Shown here: positions 19,275 through 27,897 of the stretch, piece after piece
Layout: each line of letters opens with the position of its first letter
Numbering within the stretch: the stretch's first letter is position 1
Source: Flavipsychrobacter sp.
GTDB lineage: Bacteria > Bacteroidota > Bacteroidia > Chitinophagales > Chitinophagaceae
DNA: 64,000 nucleotides
Assembly (NCBI GenBank): GCA_016786615.1
Contig: JAEUVX010000011.1
Span: 186,001-250,000 of the forward strand
Direction of reading: 5' to 3'
Notes under the pieces: model-generated
What the model was told of the DNA's origin: nothing
Database searches by the model: none
The model's input: the letters and a program-made list of their open reading frames with translations, nothing else
Translations under genes and position numbers: made by a program

Positions 19275-20360
19275 ATGAAGAATACTCCATTTACACAAAA
19301 ACACATTGGCCTAGGTGCGAAAATGGCCGAATTCGCGGGTTATAACATGCCCATATCTTATAGCGGCATCAATGAAGAGCACCAAACCGTTCGAAACAAT
19401 GCAGGTGTGTTTGATGTAAGCCACATGGGCGAATTCATCCTGAAAGGGCCCGATGCGCTCGATTTGATACAACGTGTTACCAGCAACGATGCATCGAAAC
19501 TGACTGATGGCAAAGCACAATACTCTTGCCTGCCAAACGAACAAGGTGGTATTGTTGATGACCTGTTAGTTTACTGCATCGAAACCAATAATGTATATAT
19601 GTTGGTTGTAAATGCTTCGAACATTGAAAAGGACTGGAATTGGATAAGCAAGCACAACACAAAAGGTGTTGAAATGCACAATATATCTGACAAAACCAGT
19701 TTGCTGGCAGTACAAGGCCCTAAAGCTGTGCAGTACATGCAAACGCTGACGGACATGGACATCACCAACCTGAAATATTACACTTTCACAAAAGGTACTT
19801 TTGCAGGTGTTGAAAACGTACTGATAAGCGCTACCGGCTATACAGGTGCAGGTGGTGTAGAAATCTACTTTGAAGATAAAGACAATAATGCAGAATTAAT
19901 CTGGAACAAAATATTTGAAGCAGGTAGCGCAGGCGGCATGAAACCGATAGGCTTGGCTGCACGCGACACACTGCGTCTTGAGATGGGTTTCTGTCTGTAC
20001 GGCAATGATATAGATGATACAACATCTCCGTTGGAAGCAGGCCTAGGGTGGATAACTAAATTCACAAAAGACTTTACTGCCCGCCCTATACTGGAAGCCC
20101 AGAAAGCTGCAGGCCTTAAAAACAAACTGGTTGGTATTGAGATGATAGACAAGGGCATCCCTCGCCATCACTACAAAGTACAGGATGCAAACGGCAATGA
20201 AATAGGCTATGTAACATCCGGCACACAAGCACCAAGCCTCGGCAAGGCTATAGGAATGGCTTATGTCACAAAGGAAAATGCTGCCGAAGGCACTGAAGTC
20301 TTCGTTGCAGTTCGCGATAAAGCATTGAAGGCAAAAGTGGTGAAAATACCATTTGCATAA
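19275..20360 (+). CDS. gcvT: Glycine cleavage system T protein (aminomethyltransferase)
   Basis: Transfers the aminomethyl carbon from lipoylated H protein to tetrahydrofolate, releasing ammonia. At 361 residues it has the standard GcvT_N plus C-terminal barrel domain. Visible landmarks: [13 protein letters not shown] near the N-terminus, [11 protein letters not shown], the folate-binding Asp region [23 protein letters not shown], and [10 protein letters not shown] near the end. No gcvH or gcvP gene adjoins it, so the system is dispersed, as usual in Bacteroidota. It has a private promoter and a palindromic terminator. Confidence 0.97.
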   Translation: MKNTPFTQKHIGLGAKMAEFAGYNMPISYSGINEEHQTVRNNAGVFDVSHMGEFILKGPDALDLIQRVTSNDASKLTDGKAQYSCLPNEQGGIVDDLLVYCIETNNVYMLVVNASNIEKDWNWISKHNTKGVEMHNISDKTSLLAVQGPKAVQYMQTLTDMDITNLKYYTFTKGTFAGVENVLISATGYTGAGGVEIYFEDKDNNAELIWNKIFEAGSAGGMKPIGLAARDTLRLEMGFCLYGNDIDDTTSPLEAGLGWITKFTKDFTARPILEAQKAAGLKNKLVGIEMIDKGIPRHHYKVQDANGNEIGYVTSGTQAPSLGKAIGMAYVTKENAAEGTEVFVAVRDKALKAKVVKIPFA

Positions 20361-20386
20361 TATAACACTGAAACATTCGTTAATTT

Positions 20387-20416
20387 ATAAGAGCCGTCTG
20401 TACAGACGGCTCTTAT
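20387..20416 (+). terminator. gcvT terminator: perfect 30-bp palindrome
   Basis: Perfect inverted repeat of 15+15 bp centred between 20401 and 20402, with GAGCCGTCTG in the 5' arm. As RNA it would fold into a hairpin with a small loop followed by TCTTTG. Its last three bases are shared with the TATCTTTG -7 box of the next gene. Confidence 0.75.
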
Positions 20417-20421
20417 CTTTG
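20414..20421 (+). promoter_or_regulatory. -7 element (TATCTTTG) of the GT-C-like gene
   Basis: Perfect TAnnTTTG match, 23 bp upstream of the ATG at 20445 and overlapping the 3' end of the preceding palindrome by 3 bp. Confidence 0.55.
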
Positions 20422-20444
20422 TAATTGATAACCCTGGTAACGAT

Positions 20445-22304
20445 ATGCCCCGTAAGCTCCTGATAACGGCAATACTTCTAATTTCACTCGTAATATCATT
20501 CCTGTTCTATCAGCAGTATGGTAAAAAAGCCTCTACTTTTTATGGAGACTCATTAGGATACTACCTCTATCTGCCAGCTACATTCATTTACAACAATCAT
20601 AAAGACATTACCAATTACCCGAATAAGGAACAATTACCCGAATCTGTACAATGGTATATACAACAACAACAAACAGATGGCTTAAAAACACCTAAAGGTT
20701 ATGTACTAAACCAGTATACCTATGGCATAGCATTTTTAGAACTTCCATTTTTTTTAATAGCTCATAGTATAGAAAAAGCGAGAGGGTTACCAGCCAACGG
20801 GTTTTCAGAAACATATAATACATCTCTGAAGGCAGGTACAATATTTTATGCACTCTTAGGTATGGTATTCACTTACTTGATACTTAAACGCTTTTTCAGC
20901 AAAACTATATCTATTATCAGTATAACGCTAATGTTTACCGGCTCTAATATGTTTTGGTTTACACTGCAACAAGCAGGCATGTCACATATCATTCTATTTT
21001 TTCTTTTTGCCTTTTTAATGCTTTCCACCATCAGGATACATGAATATCGAAAAACAAAGGACTATATCATTATCGGGCTTACAGCAGGTATGATAACTAT
21101 CATTCGCCCTACGGACATATTATGCCTGCTTATACCACTACTATATAATGTATATAACAAAGCAAGCATTAAAACTAAGGTACAGATGCTGAAGGAAGAT
21201 AAGATCAAAATACTTATAGCCTGCACTGTATTCCTCATCCCTATCATACCCCAACTGTTCTATTGGAAGGAAATGACAGGCAGCTACTTCTTTTACAGCT
21301 ATGGCGGGCAATCTTTTGATTGGAAGCACCCGAAACTCTTTGAAGGGCTTATGGGTTTTAAAAACGGATGGCTCGCGTATTCTCCGTTGATGCTTTTTAG
21401 TATGGCTGGTTTTCTATGTTTCAGGTATTATAAAAAATGGGCTTTCTGCCTATTTATACTATCCCCATTGTATGTGTATATTATCTATTCGTGGTATTGC
21501 TTTAACTATATTAATGGTTTAGGTTCAAGACCAATGATAAATATATATGCGCTGCTTTCTATCCCCTTTGCTGCATTCCTTACATTTATTGCTAAGCGAG
21601 GCATATTGATAAAGGCTGCTACTATATCTTTATCTATACTATTAATGGCTGTAAACATATCTTATAGTGTACAGAAATCGTTAAATATCTTGAATAGTGA
21701 AGAATCGAATATGGCATTCAACATTCAAACCATGTTCAGGTATAAACTCAACTATCTTGATTACGTAGTAGCAGATGCAGGAGAGCGCCAACCGGACATC
21801 AAGACGATATCCCGAATTGGTTGTTTAGCCATTGAAAGTTTTGAAGACTCTGTATCAGAACATTTTGTAAAAGACCCCCTTGGCAGAAGCAAGTACTTAT
21901 ACCATTTTACAGACAACGAACATTTTGTACATTCTATAAAAGAACACTACAACACAAAAAGATTCAAAGGTGCTAAATGGTTGAAGTGCAGTGGACTGTT
22001 TATGGTACCCAATACAAGGGTATATTATCAGCACTTGATGGTTCTCGATATTAGCCGGAACAATAATATTATGAAATGGCGCAGTTGCAAAACTGATAAT
22101 AAAATCGGGCTTGTCGACAATCTGTGTGAACACACTGATAAGATAGATATCTATCATTATGATAAGGGCAGATGGGGACATGTCTATTTTTTTGTGGCGA
22201 TTCCTGATAATATTAAAGAAGGTGATATTATCACACTCGACTTATGGAATATAGGTAAGCAGGAGTTATATATGGATAACCTGACTTTAGAAATATATAA
22301 ATAA
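20445..22304 (+). CDS. Polytopic membrane protein, GT-C glycosyltransferase-like
   Basis: A 619-residue inner-membrane protein with an N-terminal helix (4-22), then about ten more hydrophobic segments up to residue ~405, and a ~210-residue soluble, probably periplasmic C-terminal domain. The first loop has [12 protein letters not shown], an acidic motif in the position where GT-C enzymes (lipid-sugar dependent) keep their catalytic Asp. That and the topology suggest a dolichyl/undecaprenyl-phosphate-sugar transferase, but the family is not firmly recognised and no other polysaccharide gene is nearby. The C-terminal beta-rich part could bind carbohydrate. AT content appears higher than in neighbours such as pyrH. 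Confidence 0.6.
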   Translation: MPRKLLITAILLISLVISFLFYQQYGKKASTFYGDSLGYYLYLPATFIYNNHKDITNYPNKEQLPESVQWYIQQQQTDGLKTPKGYVLNQYTYGIAFLELPFFLIAHSIEKARGLPANGFSETYNTSLKAGTIFYALLGMVFTYLILKRFFSKTISIISITLMFTGSNMFWFTLQQAGMSHIILFFLFAFLMLSTIRIHEYRKTKDYIIIGLTAGMITIIRPTDILCLLIPLLYNVYNKASIKTKVQMLKEDKIKILIACTVFLIPIIPQLFYWKEMTGSYFFYSYGGQSFDWKHPKLFEGLMGFKNGWLAYSPLMLFSMAGFLCFRYYKKWAFCLFILSPLYVYIIYSWYCFNYINGLGSRPMINIYALLSIPFAAFLTFIAKRGILIKAATISLSILLMAVNISYSVQKSLNILNSEESNMAFNIQTMFRYKLNYLDYVVADAGERQPDIKTISRIGCLAIESFEDSVSEHFVKDPLGRSKYLYHFTDNEHFVHSIKEHYNTKRFKGAKWLKCSGLFMVPNTRVYYQHLMVLDISRNNNIMKWRSCKTDNKIGLVDNLCEHTDKIDIYHYDKGRWGHVYFFVAIPDNIKEGDIITLDLWNIGKQELYMDNLTLEIYK

Positions 22305-22392
22305 GCCCTTGTTTGTTTGTGTATATACTATCTTACCCAAGTTTTTCATTTCTTTGCAGCAAATTCCCCCGTTCAATATTAACATTAGGTAT

Positions 22393-23103
22393 ATGCTTCC
22401 AAAATACAACAGAGTACTGCTGAAACTTTCCGGTGAATCTTTAATGGGCGACCGCAACTTCGGTCTTGACCCAAAAATGCTGGAACAGTACGCAACCGAC
22501 ATCAAAGCAATTACTGACCTTGGTGTGCAGGTAGCAGTTGTAATAGGTGGCGGCAACATATATCGTGGTATGAACGAGGCAGAGACTGGTATAGAGCGTG
22601 CACAGGGCGACTATATGGGTATGCTTGCAACAGTTATCAATGGTATGGCATTACAAGCATCACTCGAAAAGATAGGTGTTAAAACACGCCTGCAAAGTGC
22701 CATTAAAATGGAGCAGATTGCAGAACCGTACATCCGCCGCCGTGCTATACGCCACCTTGAAAAAGGCCGTGTAGTAATATTCGGTGCAGGAACGGGTAAT
22801 CCCTATTTTACAACAGACACTGCCGGCTCTCTGAGGGCTGTAGAAATCAATGCGTCTGTAATACTGAAAGGTACGCGCGTAGATGGCATCTATAGTGCAG
22901 ATCCTGAAAAAGACCCAACCGCAACTAAGTACAACAAACTAACCTTCTCTGAAGTTATCAGCAAAGAACTGAAGGTAATGGATATGACTGCCTTTACACT
23001 TTGTCAGGAAAATAAGTTGCCCATTATCGTGTTTGATATGAACACGCCCGGCAACCTGCAAAGCGTTATAGAAGGTAAGTCTATCGGTACACTGGTTAGC
23101 TAA
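22393..23103 (+). CDS. pyrH: UMP kinase
   Basis: Phosphorylates UMP to UDP in pyrimidine nucleotide synthesis. The 236-residue amino-acid-kinase fold protein starts [19 protein letters not shown], the standard PyrH opening, and carries [11 protein letters not shown], the conserved GADYMGM-equivalent [14 protein letters not shown], and [12 protein letters not shown]. The ATG at 22393 gives the normal family length; an in-frame ATG/Met 84 nt upstream would add an unrelated hydrophobic stretch. Typical neighbours tsf and frr are absent. Its stop codon abuts that of the convergent VWA gene. Confidence 0.97.
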   Translation: MLPKYNRVLLKLSGESLMGDRNFGLDPKMLEQYATDIKAITDLGVQVAVVIGGGNIYRGMNEAETGIERAQGDYMGMLATVINGMALQASLEKIGVKTRLQSAIKMEQIAEPYIRRRAIRHLEKGRVVIFGAGTGNPYFTTDTAGSLRAVEINASVILKGTRVDGIYSADPEKDPTATKYNKLTFSEVISKELKVMDMTAFTLCQENKLPIIVFDMNTPGNLQSVIEGKSIGTLVS

Positions 23104-24198
23104 TCAGCGTACACGCTTACGCTTGTTGCGCTCATAATCTTCGAATATAAATTGACCTAAGCCATCGAGCGATGAATAAAAGGCTTTGCCATTATTCACC
23201 TCTGTAAACTCGCGTACAAAAGCCTGCAGATAGGGGTCGTTGGCTATCATAAAAGTTATAACCGGTATCTTCAGCCTGCGTAGCTGCCCTGCAAGGTTCA
23301 GCGTACGGTTCAGTATTTTGGTATCTATGCCAAAGCTGTTTTTGTAGTACTTGTTACCAACTTTCAGGCAAGTAGGCTTGCCGTCAGTTATCATAAATAT
23401 TTGCTTATTGGGGTTCTTGCGCCTGCGCAGTATATCCATTGCCAGTTCCAGTCCTGCTACCGTGTTGGTGTGGTAAGGCCCTACCTGCAAGTAAGGCAAG
23501 TCTTTCATTTCTATCTGCCATGCATCATTACCAAATACAACAATATCCAAAGTATCTTTAGGATAGCGCGTTGTTATCAATTCACTCAACGCCATTGCCA
23601 CACGCTTGGCGGGTGTTATACGGTCTTCGCCGTACAGTATCATAGAGTGAGATATATCTATCATCAGCACGGTAGATGTCTGTGTCTTAAAATCCATTTC
23701 GTGAATTTCAAGATCATCCTGCTGCATCTTAAAACTTTCTACACCGTGGTTCACAAAAGAGTTGCGCAAACTGCCTGTGAAGTCTATCGCCTCCAGTGCA
23801 TCACCGAATTCATAAGGCCTTGTTTCCGGGTTCAGTTCATCGCCCTGCCCACTGCGGAATGTGCGGTGGTTGCCCTGTTTTGTTTTCTTCAGTTTGCCGA
23901 ATATCTCGTCCAGCGAACGTTTGCGGATAATTTGTTCAGACTTCGCCGTTATTTTATAAGCACCGTCGTTTTCATTTTCCTGCAGATAGCCTTGCTCCTT
24001 CAACTCATCAATAAAATCGCCTATGCTATAATCGTTGTTTGTTAGTTTATGTTTCCTGTCAAGCTGTGTCAGCCAGTCCAGCGCCTCAGTAGCATCGCCA
24101 CTGGTATATTGCAACAGCTCCATAAACAGGTCGAACAGTTTCTGAAACGGCGACCTGTTATCTTCCTCCCTGAATTGTGTAAATACAAATCCTTTCAT
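23104..24198 (-). CDS. VWA-domain protein (CoxE/YehP-like)
   Basis: A 364-residue cytosolic protein. The N-terminal ~165 residues are helical and charged. The von Willebrand A domain (~170-345) begins STVLMIDISHSM, giving the MIDAS DxSxS motif (DISHS), with the later MIDAS Thr in TNTVAGLELA and Asp in IFMITDGKPT. Family knowledge: such proteins usually work with a MoxR/ChlI-type AAA+ ATPase as metal-insertion or remodelling factors. No AAA+ partner is in this window, so the target is unknown. The gene ends against pyrH without a gap. Confidence 0.85.
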   Translation of the reverse strand: MKGFVFTQFREEDNRSPFQKLFDLFMELLQYTSGDATEALDWLTQLDRKHKLTNNDYSIGDFIDELKEQGYLQENENDGAYKITAKSEQIIRKRSLDEIFGKLKKTKQGNHRTFRSGQGDELNPETRPYEFGDALEAIDFTGSLRNSFVNHGVESFKMQQDDLEIHEMDFKTQTSTVLMIDISHSMILYGEDRITPAKRVAMALSELITTRYPKDTLDIVVFGNDAWQIEMKDLPYLQVGPYHTNTVAGLELAMDILRRRKNPNKQIFMITDGKPTCLKVGNKYYKNSFGIDTKILNRTLNLAGQLRRLKIPVITFMIANDPYLQAFVREFTEVNNGKAFYSSLDGLGQFIFEDYERNKRKRVR

Positions 24199-24308
24199 CC
24201 TGACATGAAGTTACAGCCTTTAAAGCTTCTGCTGCTAATTGCATTTATCGATATAAACATTGATACTGTGCATTTTGAACAATAAGCAATCATTGCTGTT
24301 GTTGTTGC

Positions 24309-24770
24309 ATGTCTGTCTTCAAGCTGGAACGTAAACAACTCATAAGATGCGATATAGATACCCTTTGGGCATTCTTCGCAGATGCACGCAACCTATCTGT
24401 CATTACCCCTGATTATATGAACTTTGTAATAACCTGTGATATACCGAAAGGTGATGTATATGCAGGGCAGGTAATTACCTACAAAGTATCTCCGCTGCTA
24501 GGTATACCACTCAATTGGATGACGGAAATAACCCATGTGGAGCGCAACAAGCATTTTGTGGATGAACAACGAGTAGGCCCATACAAAATGTGGCACCACC
24601 AACACCTCTTCGAGCAAACAGATAAAGGGATTATGATGACCGATATTGTGCATTATCGCTTGCCATTGGGCATTCTTGGCAATATTGCACATGTACTCTT
24701 CGTAAAGAAACAATTACGGGATATATTTGACTATCGGTACCAACAGATAGAAAAGCACTTCAATAAATAA
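24309..24770 (+). CDS. SRPBCC (START/Bet v1-like) ligand-binding protein
   Basis: A 153-residue single-domain protein: N-terminal strand FKLERKQLIRCDIDTLWAFFADARNL, then the PDYM turn and a beta sheet, closing with a C-terminal helix (RDIFDYRYQQIEKHF). This is the SRPBCC/polyketide-cyclase-like helix-grip fold that encloses hydrophobic ligands. No catalytic residues can be named. It is 58 nt upstream of the CarH-like regulator on the same strand, with no terminator between, so the two may be cotranscribed. Genes of this family are often next to carotenoid clusters in Bacteroidota (general knowledge); a carotenoid or isoprenoid ligand is only a guess. Confidence 0.75.
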   Translation: MSVFKLERKQLIRCDIDTLWAFFADARNLSVITPDYMNFVITCDIPKGDVYAGQVITYKVSPLLGIPLNWMTEITHVERNKHFVDEQRVGPYKMWHHQHLFEQTDKGIMMTDIVHYRLPLGILGNIAHVLFVKKQLRDIFDYRYQQIEKHFNK

Positions 24771-24828
24771 ACTTTTTTATACTGTTATTGTTTTAAAAGC
24801 AAAATCTGGTACTGTGGATACTGTAGCA

Positions 24829-25713
24829 ATGAATAGGTTCAGCATTAAGGATATAGAAAACCTCACAGGTATCAAGGCGCATACTATACGCATCTGGGAG
24901 CAACGCTATGGCATATTGCAACCCAAACGTACTCCTACTAATATACGCTACTACGATGCGCTGGATCTGAAAACGGCACTACGCATATCGCTCCTCAACA
25001 ATTACGGCTATAAAATTTCCCGTATTCATGAAATGAGTGATGAGGAGATGAACTTGCTCATTCAGAAGATAAATGATAAAGACTTCAAGCTACAGGTACT
25101 TGTCAACGAACTGCTGGAAGCCACACTGGCAATGGATATTGACAAGTTCGAAAAACTTGTCAATGAATACCTGCGAAAGTACGGTATTGAGCAAACTATA
25201 GAACAGCTAGTCTTCAACTTCCTCGAAAAGATTGGCATCATGTGGATGACAGACAGACTTTTCCCTGCACAGGAACACATGGTGAGCAATGTTGTATATC
25301 GCAAACTGGCACTGGCTATAGAAGGCTTGCCAGCCAAAGAAGCAGATGCAGGCCCATCGGTACTATTGTTTTTGCCCGAAGGTGAAATACATGATATAGG
25401 CCTGATGTATGTAAACTACCTGCTGCACAAATACGGCAAAAACCCTATATACCTGGGTGCGAATTCGCCTATCAAAGATGTGAAGATGGTTGTTGAAGCG
25501 AAGCATCCCGACTATCTTTATGTTCACCTCACGTCTGTAGCATCAGACTTTGATGTAAACAAATACATGCAAAAACTACACAATACCTTCCCAAATAGTA
25601 AAATTCTGGTATCGGGTAGTTTGTTGAATGTAACCAAGCAAATACCAGTTAAGAATGTGCAATTCATGTATACATTACAACAAGTAAGAGACGTTCTTAT
25701 AACTTTAAATTAA
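24829..25713 (+). CDS. CarH-like MerR regulator with cobalamin-binding domain
   Basis: Predicted B12-dependent, light-responsive repressor. Numbered from the ATG at 24829 (294 residues): an N-terminal MerR winged helix (RFSIKDIENLTGIKAHTIRIW, then EQRYG), a helical-bundle domain (~95-165), and a C-terminal Rossmann cobalamin domain (~175-290). Two diagnostic CarH motifs are intact: W139-x9-E149-H150, which caps the upper face of adenosylcobalamin, and E186-x-H188-x-x-G, where His is the lower axial ligand. In Thermus and Myxococcus CarH, AdoCbl drives a DNA-binding tetramer in the dark and light breaks it. Here it lies directly upstream of the sigma-crt operon and is closed by its own terminator. 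An in-frame GTG at 24814 is an alternative start. Confidence 0.9.
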   Translation: MNRFSIKDIENLTGIKAHTIRIWEQRYGILQPKRTPTNIRYYDALDLKTALRISLLNNYGYKISRIHEMSDEEMNLLIQKINDKDFKLQVLVNELLEATLAMDIDKFEKLVNEYLRKYGIEQTIEQLVFNFLEKIGIMWMTDRLFPAQEHMVSNVVYRKLALAIEGLPAKEADAGPSVLLFLPEGEIHDIGLMYVNYLLHKYGKNPIYLGANSPIKDVKMVVEAKHPDYLYVHLTSVASDFDVNKYMQKLHNTFPNSKILVSGSLLNVTKQIPVKNVQFMYTLQQVRDVLITLN

Positions 25714-25732
25714 AATGTCTAACTAATTCTCT

Positions 25733-25761
25733 AACAGGCTGAAAATGATTTTCAGCCTGTT
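25733..25761 (+). terminator. Terminator of the CarH-like gene
   Basis: A 12-bp stem AACAGGCTGAAA/TTTCAGCCTGTT (25733-25744 with 25750-25761) followed by TTCTTTA, 19 nt after the stop. It separates the regulator from the sigma-crt transcript. Confidence 0.85.
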
Positions 25762-25794
25762 TTCTTTATATAAGCCTGATTTTCAATAGGTTTT

Positions 25795-25833
25795 ATTTTG
25801 TTTAAGAAAATATCATAAAAGGATAAACAAAAT
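25795..25833. promoter_or_regulatory. Palindrome 1: candidate CarH-type operator
   Basis: Perfect 10-bp inverted repeat ATTTTGTTTA (25795-25804) and TAAACAAAAT (25824-25833), spacer 19 nt, centre 25814. It contains two TTGTTTA half-sites facing each other, with the same geometry as palindrome 2. It lies just downstream of the regulator terminator, upstream of the likely sigma-crt promoter. Confidence 0.55.
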
Positions 25834-25854
25834 CTATTTCGTTGGAATGTGTTC

Positions 25855-25887
25855 TTGTTTAATTTCGTACACACAAAAGTTAAACAA
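25855..25887. promoter_or_regulatory. Palindrome 2: candidate CarH-type operator over the promoter
   Basis: Perfect 8-bp inverted repeat TTGTTTAA (25855-25862) and TTAAACAA (25880-25887), centre 25871. Between the TTGTTTA/TAAACAA cores the spacer is 19 nt, identical to palindrome 1, and the centres are 57 bp apart. It encloses the -7-like box and ends 1 nt before the sigma ATG. Confidence 0.55.
25860..25867 (+). promoter_or_regulatory. -7-like element (TAATTTCG) of the sigma-crt operon
   Basis: TAATTTCG matches TAnnTTTG at all but one fixed position. A TTG at 25842-25844 is 15 bp upstream. It overlaps the left arm and interior of palindrome 2, so a bound repressor would cover it. The predicted transcript start is near 25872, 17 nt before the ATG. 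Confidence 0.35.
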
Positions 25888-25888
25888 T

Positions 25889-26386
25889 ATGACAACGGCA
25901 GATTTTAATTCGATGGTAGTACGTCATAGCGACTTTTTAAGACCTTATGCAGTATCGCTGACGCACGACAATGAAGATGCAAAAGATTTGTTTCAGGAAA
26001 CTATGATGCGCGCATTGCTCAACAGAGAGAAGTATCAGTTTGGTACCAACCTGAAAGCATGGTTATACACCATTATGCGAAACATCTTCATCAACAATTA
26101 CAGGCGTAATAAGAAATTTACCAAAGTAGCAGGTGATGCACCGTCTGAAAATGTAATGTACAATGCAGACAGAACTGCTTATAATGAAGGTTGGCACAAC
26201 GTAAGGCTTAGCGAAGTGAAGAAAGCGGTAGACGACCTGCCACAGGTATTCCGACTTTCTTTTGAGCTGCACTACACCGGATACAAGTATCAGGAAATTG
26301 CTGACCTGCTGAACGAACCATTGGGTACTATAAAAAGCCGTATACATTTTGCACGCAAAATGTTAATGTCAAAATTGGACAGGTAA
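25889..26386 (+). CDS. ECF-type RNA polymerase sigma factor
   Basis: A 165-residue group-IV sigma factor likely to direct RNA polymerase to the carotenoid or stress promoters. Region 2 is visible as LTHDNEDAKDLFQETMMRAL followed by LKAWLYTIMRNIFINNYRR, and region 4 as YQEIADLLNEPLGTIKSRIHFARK. The ATG at 25889 gives the normal ECF N-terminus; an in-frame TTG/GTG-type start 42 nt upstream would overlap palindrome 2. It is the first gene of the apparent crt operon, 30 nt before crtI. No anti-sigma gene adjoins it, so control would be transcriptional, through the palindromes, rather than by sequestration, as far as this window shows. Confidence 0.92.
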   Translation: MTTADFNSMVVRHSDFLRPYAVSLTHDNEDAKDLFQETMMRALLNREKYQFGTNLKAWLYTIMRNIFINNYRRNKKFTKVAGDAPSENVMYNADRTAYNEGWHNVRLSEVKKAVDDLPQVFRLSFELHYTGYKYQEIADLLNEPLGTIKSRIHFARKMLMSKLDR

Positions 26387-26416
26387 AATTTCTTAAATTT
26401 AAACAGTACCCCTGTA

Positions 26417-27895
26417 TTGGAAAAGGTAATCGTTATAGGAAGTGGTTTTGCCGGTTTATCCGCCGCGTGTTTTCTGGCCCAGCAGGGTGCAGATGTAACC
26501 GTTGTGGAAAAGAATGAACAACCTGGAGGCAGAGCAAGGGTTTTCAGGAAGGATGGTTTTGTATTCGATATGGGACCAAGCTGGTACTGGATGCCTGATA
26601 TCTTTGAACGTTTTTTCAATCAGTTTGGCAAATCTGCCAAAGACTATTATACGCTCAAAAGGTTAGACCCATCTTATCGCGTTTTCTGGGATGATGAGGT
26701 TGCTGATATACCTGCAAATTTTACTGAACTACAGGCATTTTTCGATGCTACAGAACAAGGTGCCGGGCAGAAGCTGGAAGCCTTTATGAAAGAAGCTGCC
26801 TACAAGTACGATGCAGGCATTAATAAGTTTGTACACAAACCCGGCTTATCAATATTCGAATTCATGAACTGGGATGTGCTGAGCTCCCTGTTCAAAATAG
26901 ATATGTTCACCTCTATGCACAGCCATGTGCGTAGTTTCTTCAAACACCCTAAGCTGCTGCAACTGACGGAATTTCCCATACTCTTCCTGGGGGCATTACC
27001 ACAAAACACACCCGCACTCTACAGCCTGATGAACTATGCCGATATGAAACTGGGCACATGGTACCCAGACGGTGGCATGGGCAAGATTGTAGATGGTATG
27101 TACGAACTGGCACAGAGCCTTGGTGTACATTTCAAATTCAACGAACCGGTACAGAAGATAAATGCATGGGGCACGGAAGCTACAGGCGTATCTACTGACT
27201 ATGGAGACTATAGCAGTGATGCTGTAGTAGTAGCCTGCGATTATCATCATGCAGATAGCGAGTTACTGTCTGATGAGTTTAAAAACTATACTGAAGAATA
27301 TTGGGGCAATCGCAGCATGGCACCATCGTGTCTGCTATATTACATAGGTTTAAACAAAAAAGCAGATGGACTGCTGCACCACAATCTGTTTTTTGATGCA
27401 CCGTTTGAAAAACATGCAGCTGATTTGTACACTACGCCAAAGTGGCCTGAAAATCCGCTGATGTATGTTTGCTGCCCATCTAAAACAGATGCAACAGTAG
27501 CACCTGAGGGTTGCGAAAACCTCTTTGTGCTGATACCAGTAGCACCAGGCATGGAAGACAACGAGAGTATCAAAGAACACTATTACAAAATCATCATGCG
27601 CAGGCTTGAAAAAAAGCTGGGCACTAATATACAGGATGCAGTAATATACAAACGCAGCTACGCACACAACGACTTTGTAGCAGACTACAACGCATTCAAA
27701 GGCAATGCTTATGGTCTTGCCAACACACTAAAGCAAACGGCCATCTTGAAGCCATCTATCAAAAACAAGAAACTTATTAATCTGTACTATACAGGGCAGC
27801 TTACAGTACCGGGACCGGGTGTTCCGCCATCACTTATTTCGGGCGAAGTGGTGGCCAACCAATTATTGCATCAACTAAAACTAAAAACTACCTGA
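26417..27895 (+). CDS. crtI: Phytoene desaturase (CrtI type)
   Basis: FAD enzyme that desaturates phytoene towards lycopene. The 492-residue protein opens with the dinucleotide-binding VIVIGSGFAGLSAACFLAQQ (GSGFAG at 8-13) and VVEKNEQPGGRARVF, and ends with the bacterial CrtI signature GQLTVPGPGVPPSLISGE. Length and both ends are complete. The only suitable start is TTG at 26417, giving MEKVIVIG; no ATG or GTG lies near the beginning of the conserved fold. Its stop is 2 nt before crtB, so the two are translationally close-coupled. It is the third cistron-scale element after the regulator and sigma factor in the carotenoid locus. Confidence 0.93.
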   Translation: MEKVIVIGSGFAGLSAACFLAQQGADVTVVEKNEQPGGRARVFRKDGFVFDMGPSWYWMPDIFERFFNQFGKSAKDYYTLKRLDPSYRVFWDDEVADIPANFTELQAFFDATEQGAGQKLEAFMKEAAYKYDAGINKFVHKPGLSIFEFMNWDVLSSLFKIDMFTSMHSHVRSFFKHPKLLQLTEFPILFLGALPQNTPALYSLMNYADMKLGTWYPDGGMGKIVDGMYELAQSLGVHFKFNEPVQKINAWGTEATGVSTDYGDYSSDAVVVACDYHHADSELLSDEFKNYTEEYWGNRSMAPSCLLYYIGLNKKADGLLHHNLFFDAPFEKHAADLYTTPKWPENPLMYVCCPSKTDATVAPEGCENLFVLIPVAPGMEDNESIKEHYYKIIMRRLEKKLGTNIQDAVIYKRSYAHNDFVADYNAFKGNAYGLANTLKQTAILKPSIKNKKLINLYYTGQLTVPGPGVPPSLISGEVVANQLLHQLKLKTT

Positions 27896-27897
27896 CT

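Noticed and set aside
24281-24306. Imperfect inverted repeat before the SRPBCC gene (AACAA...GCAAT/ATTGC...TGTT)
   Set aside because: Arms do not align without a bulge and the half-site differs from the TTGTTTA palindromes; not enough to call an operator.
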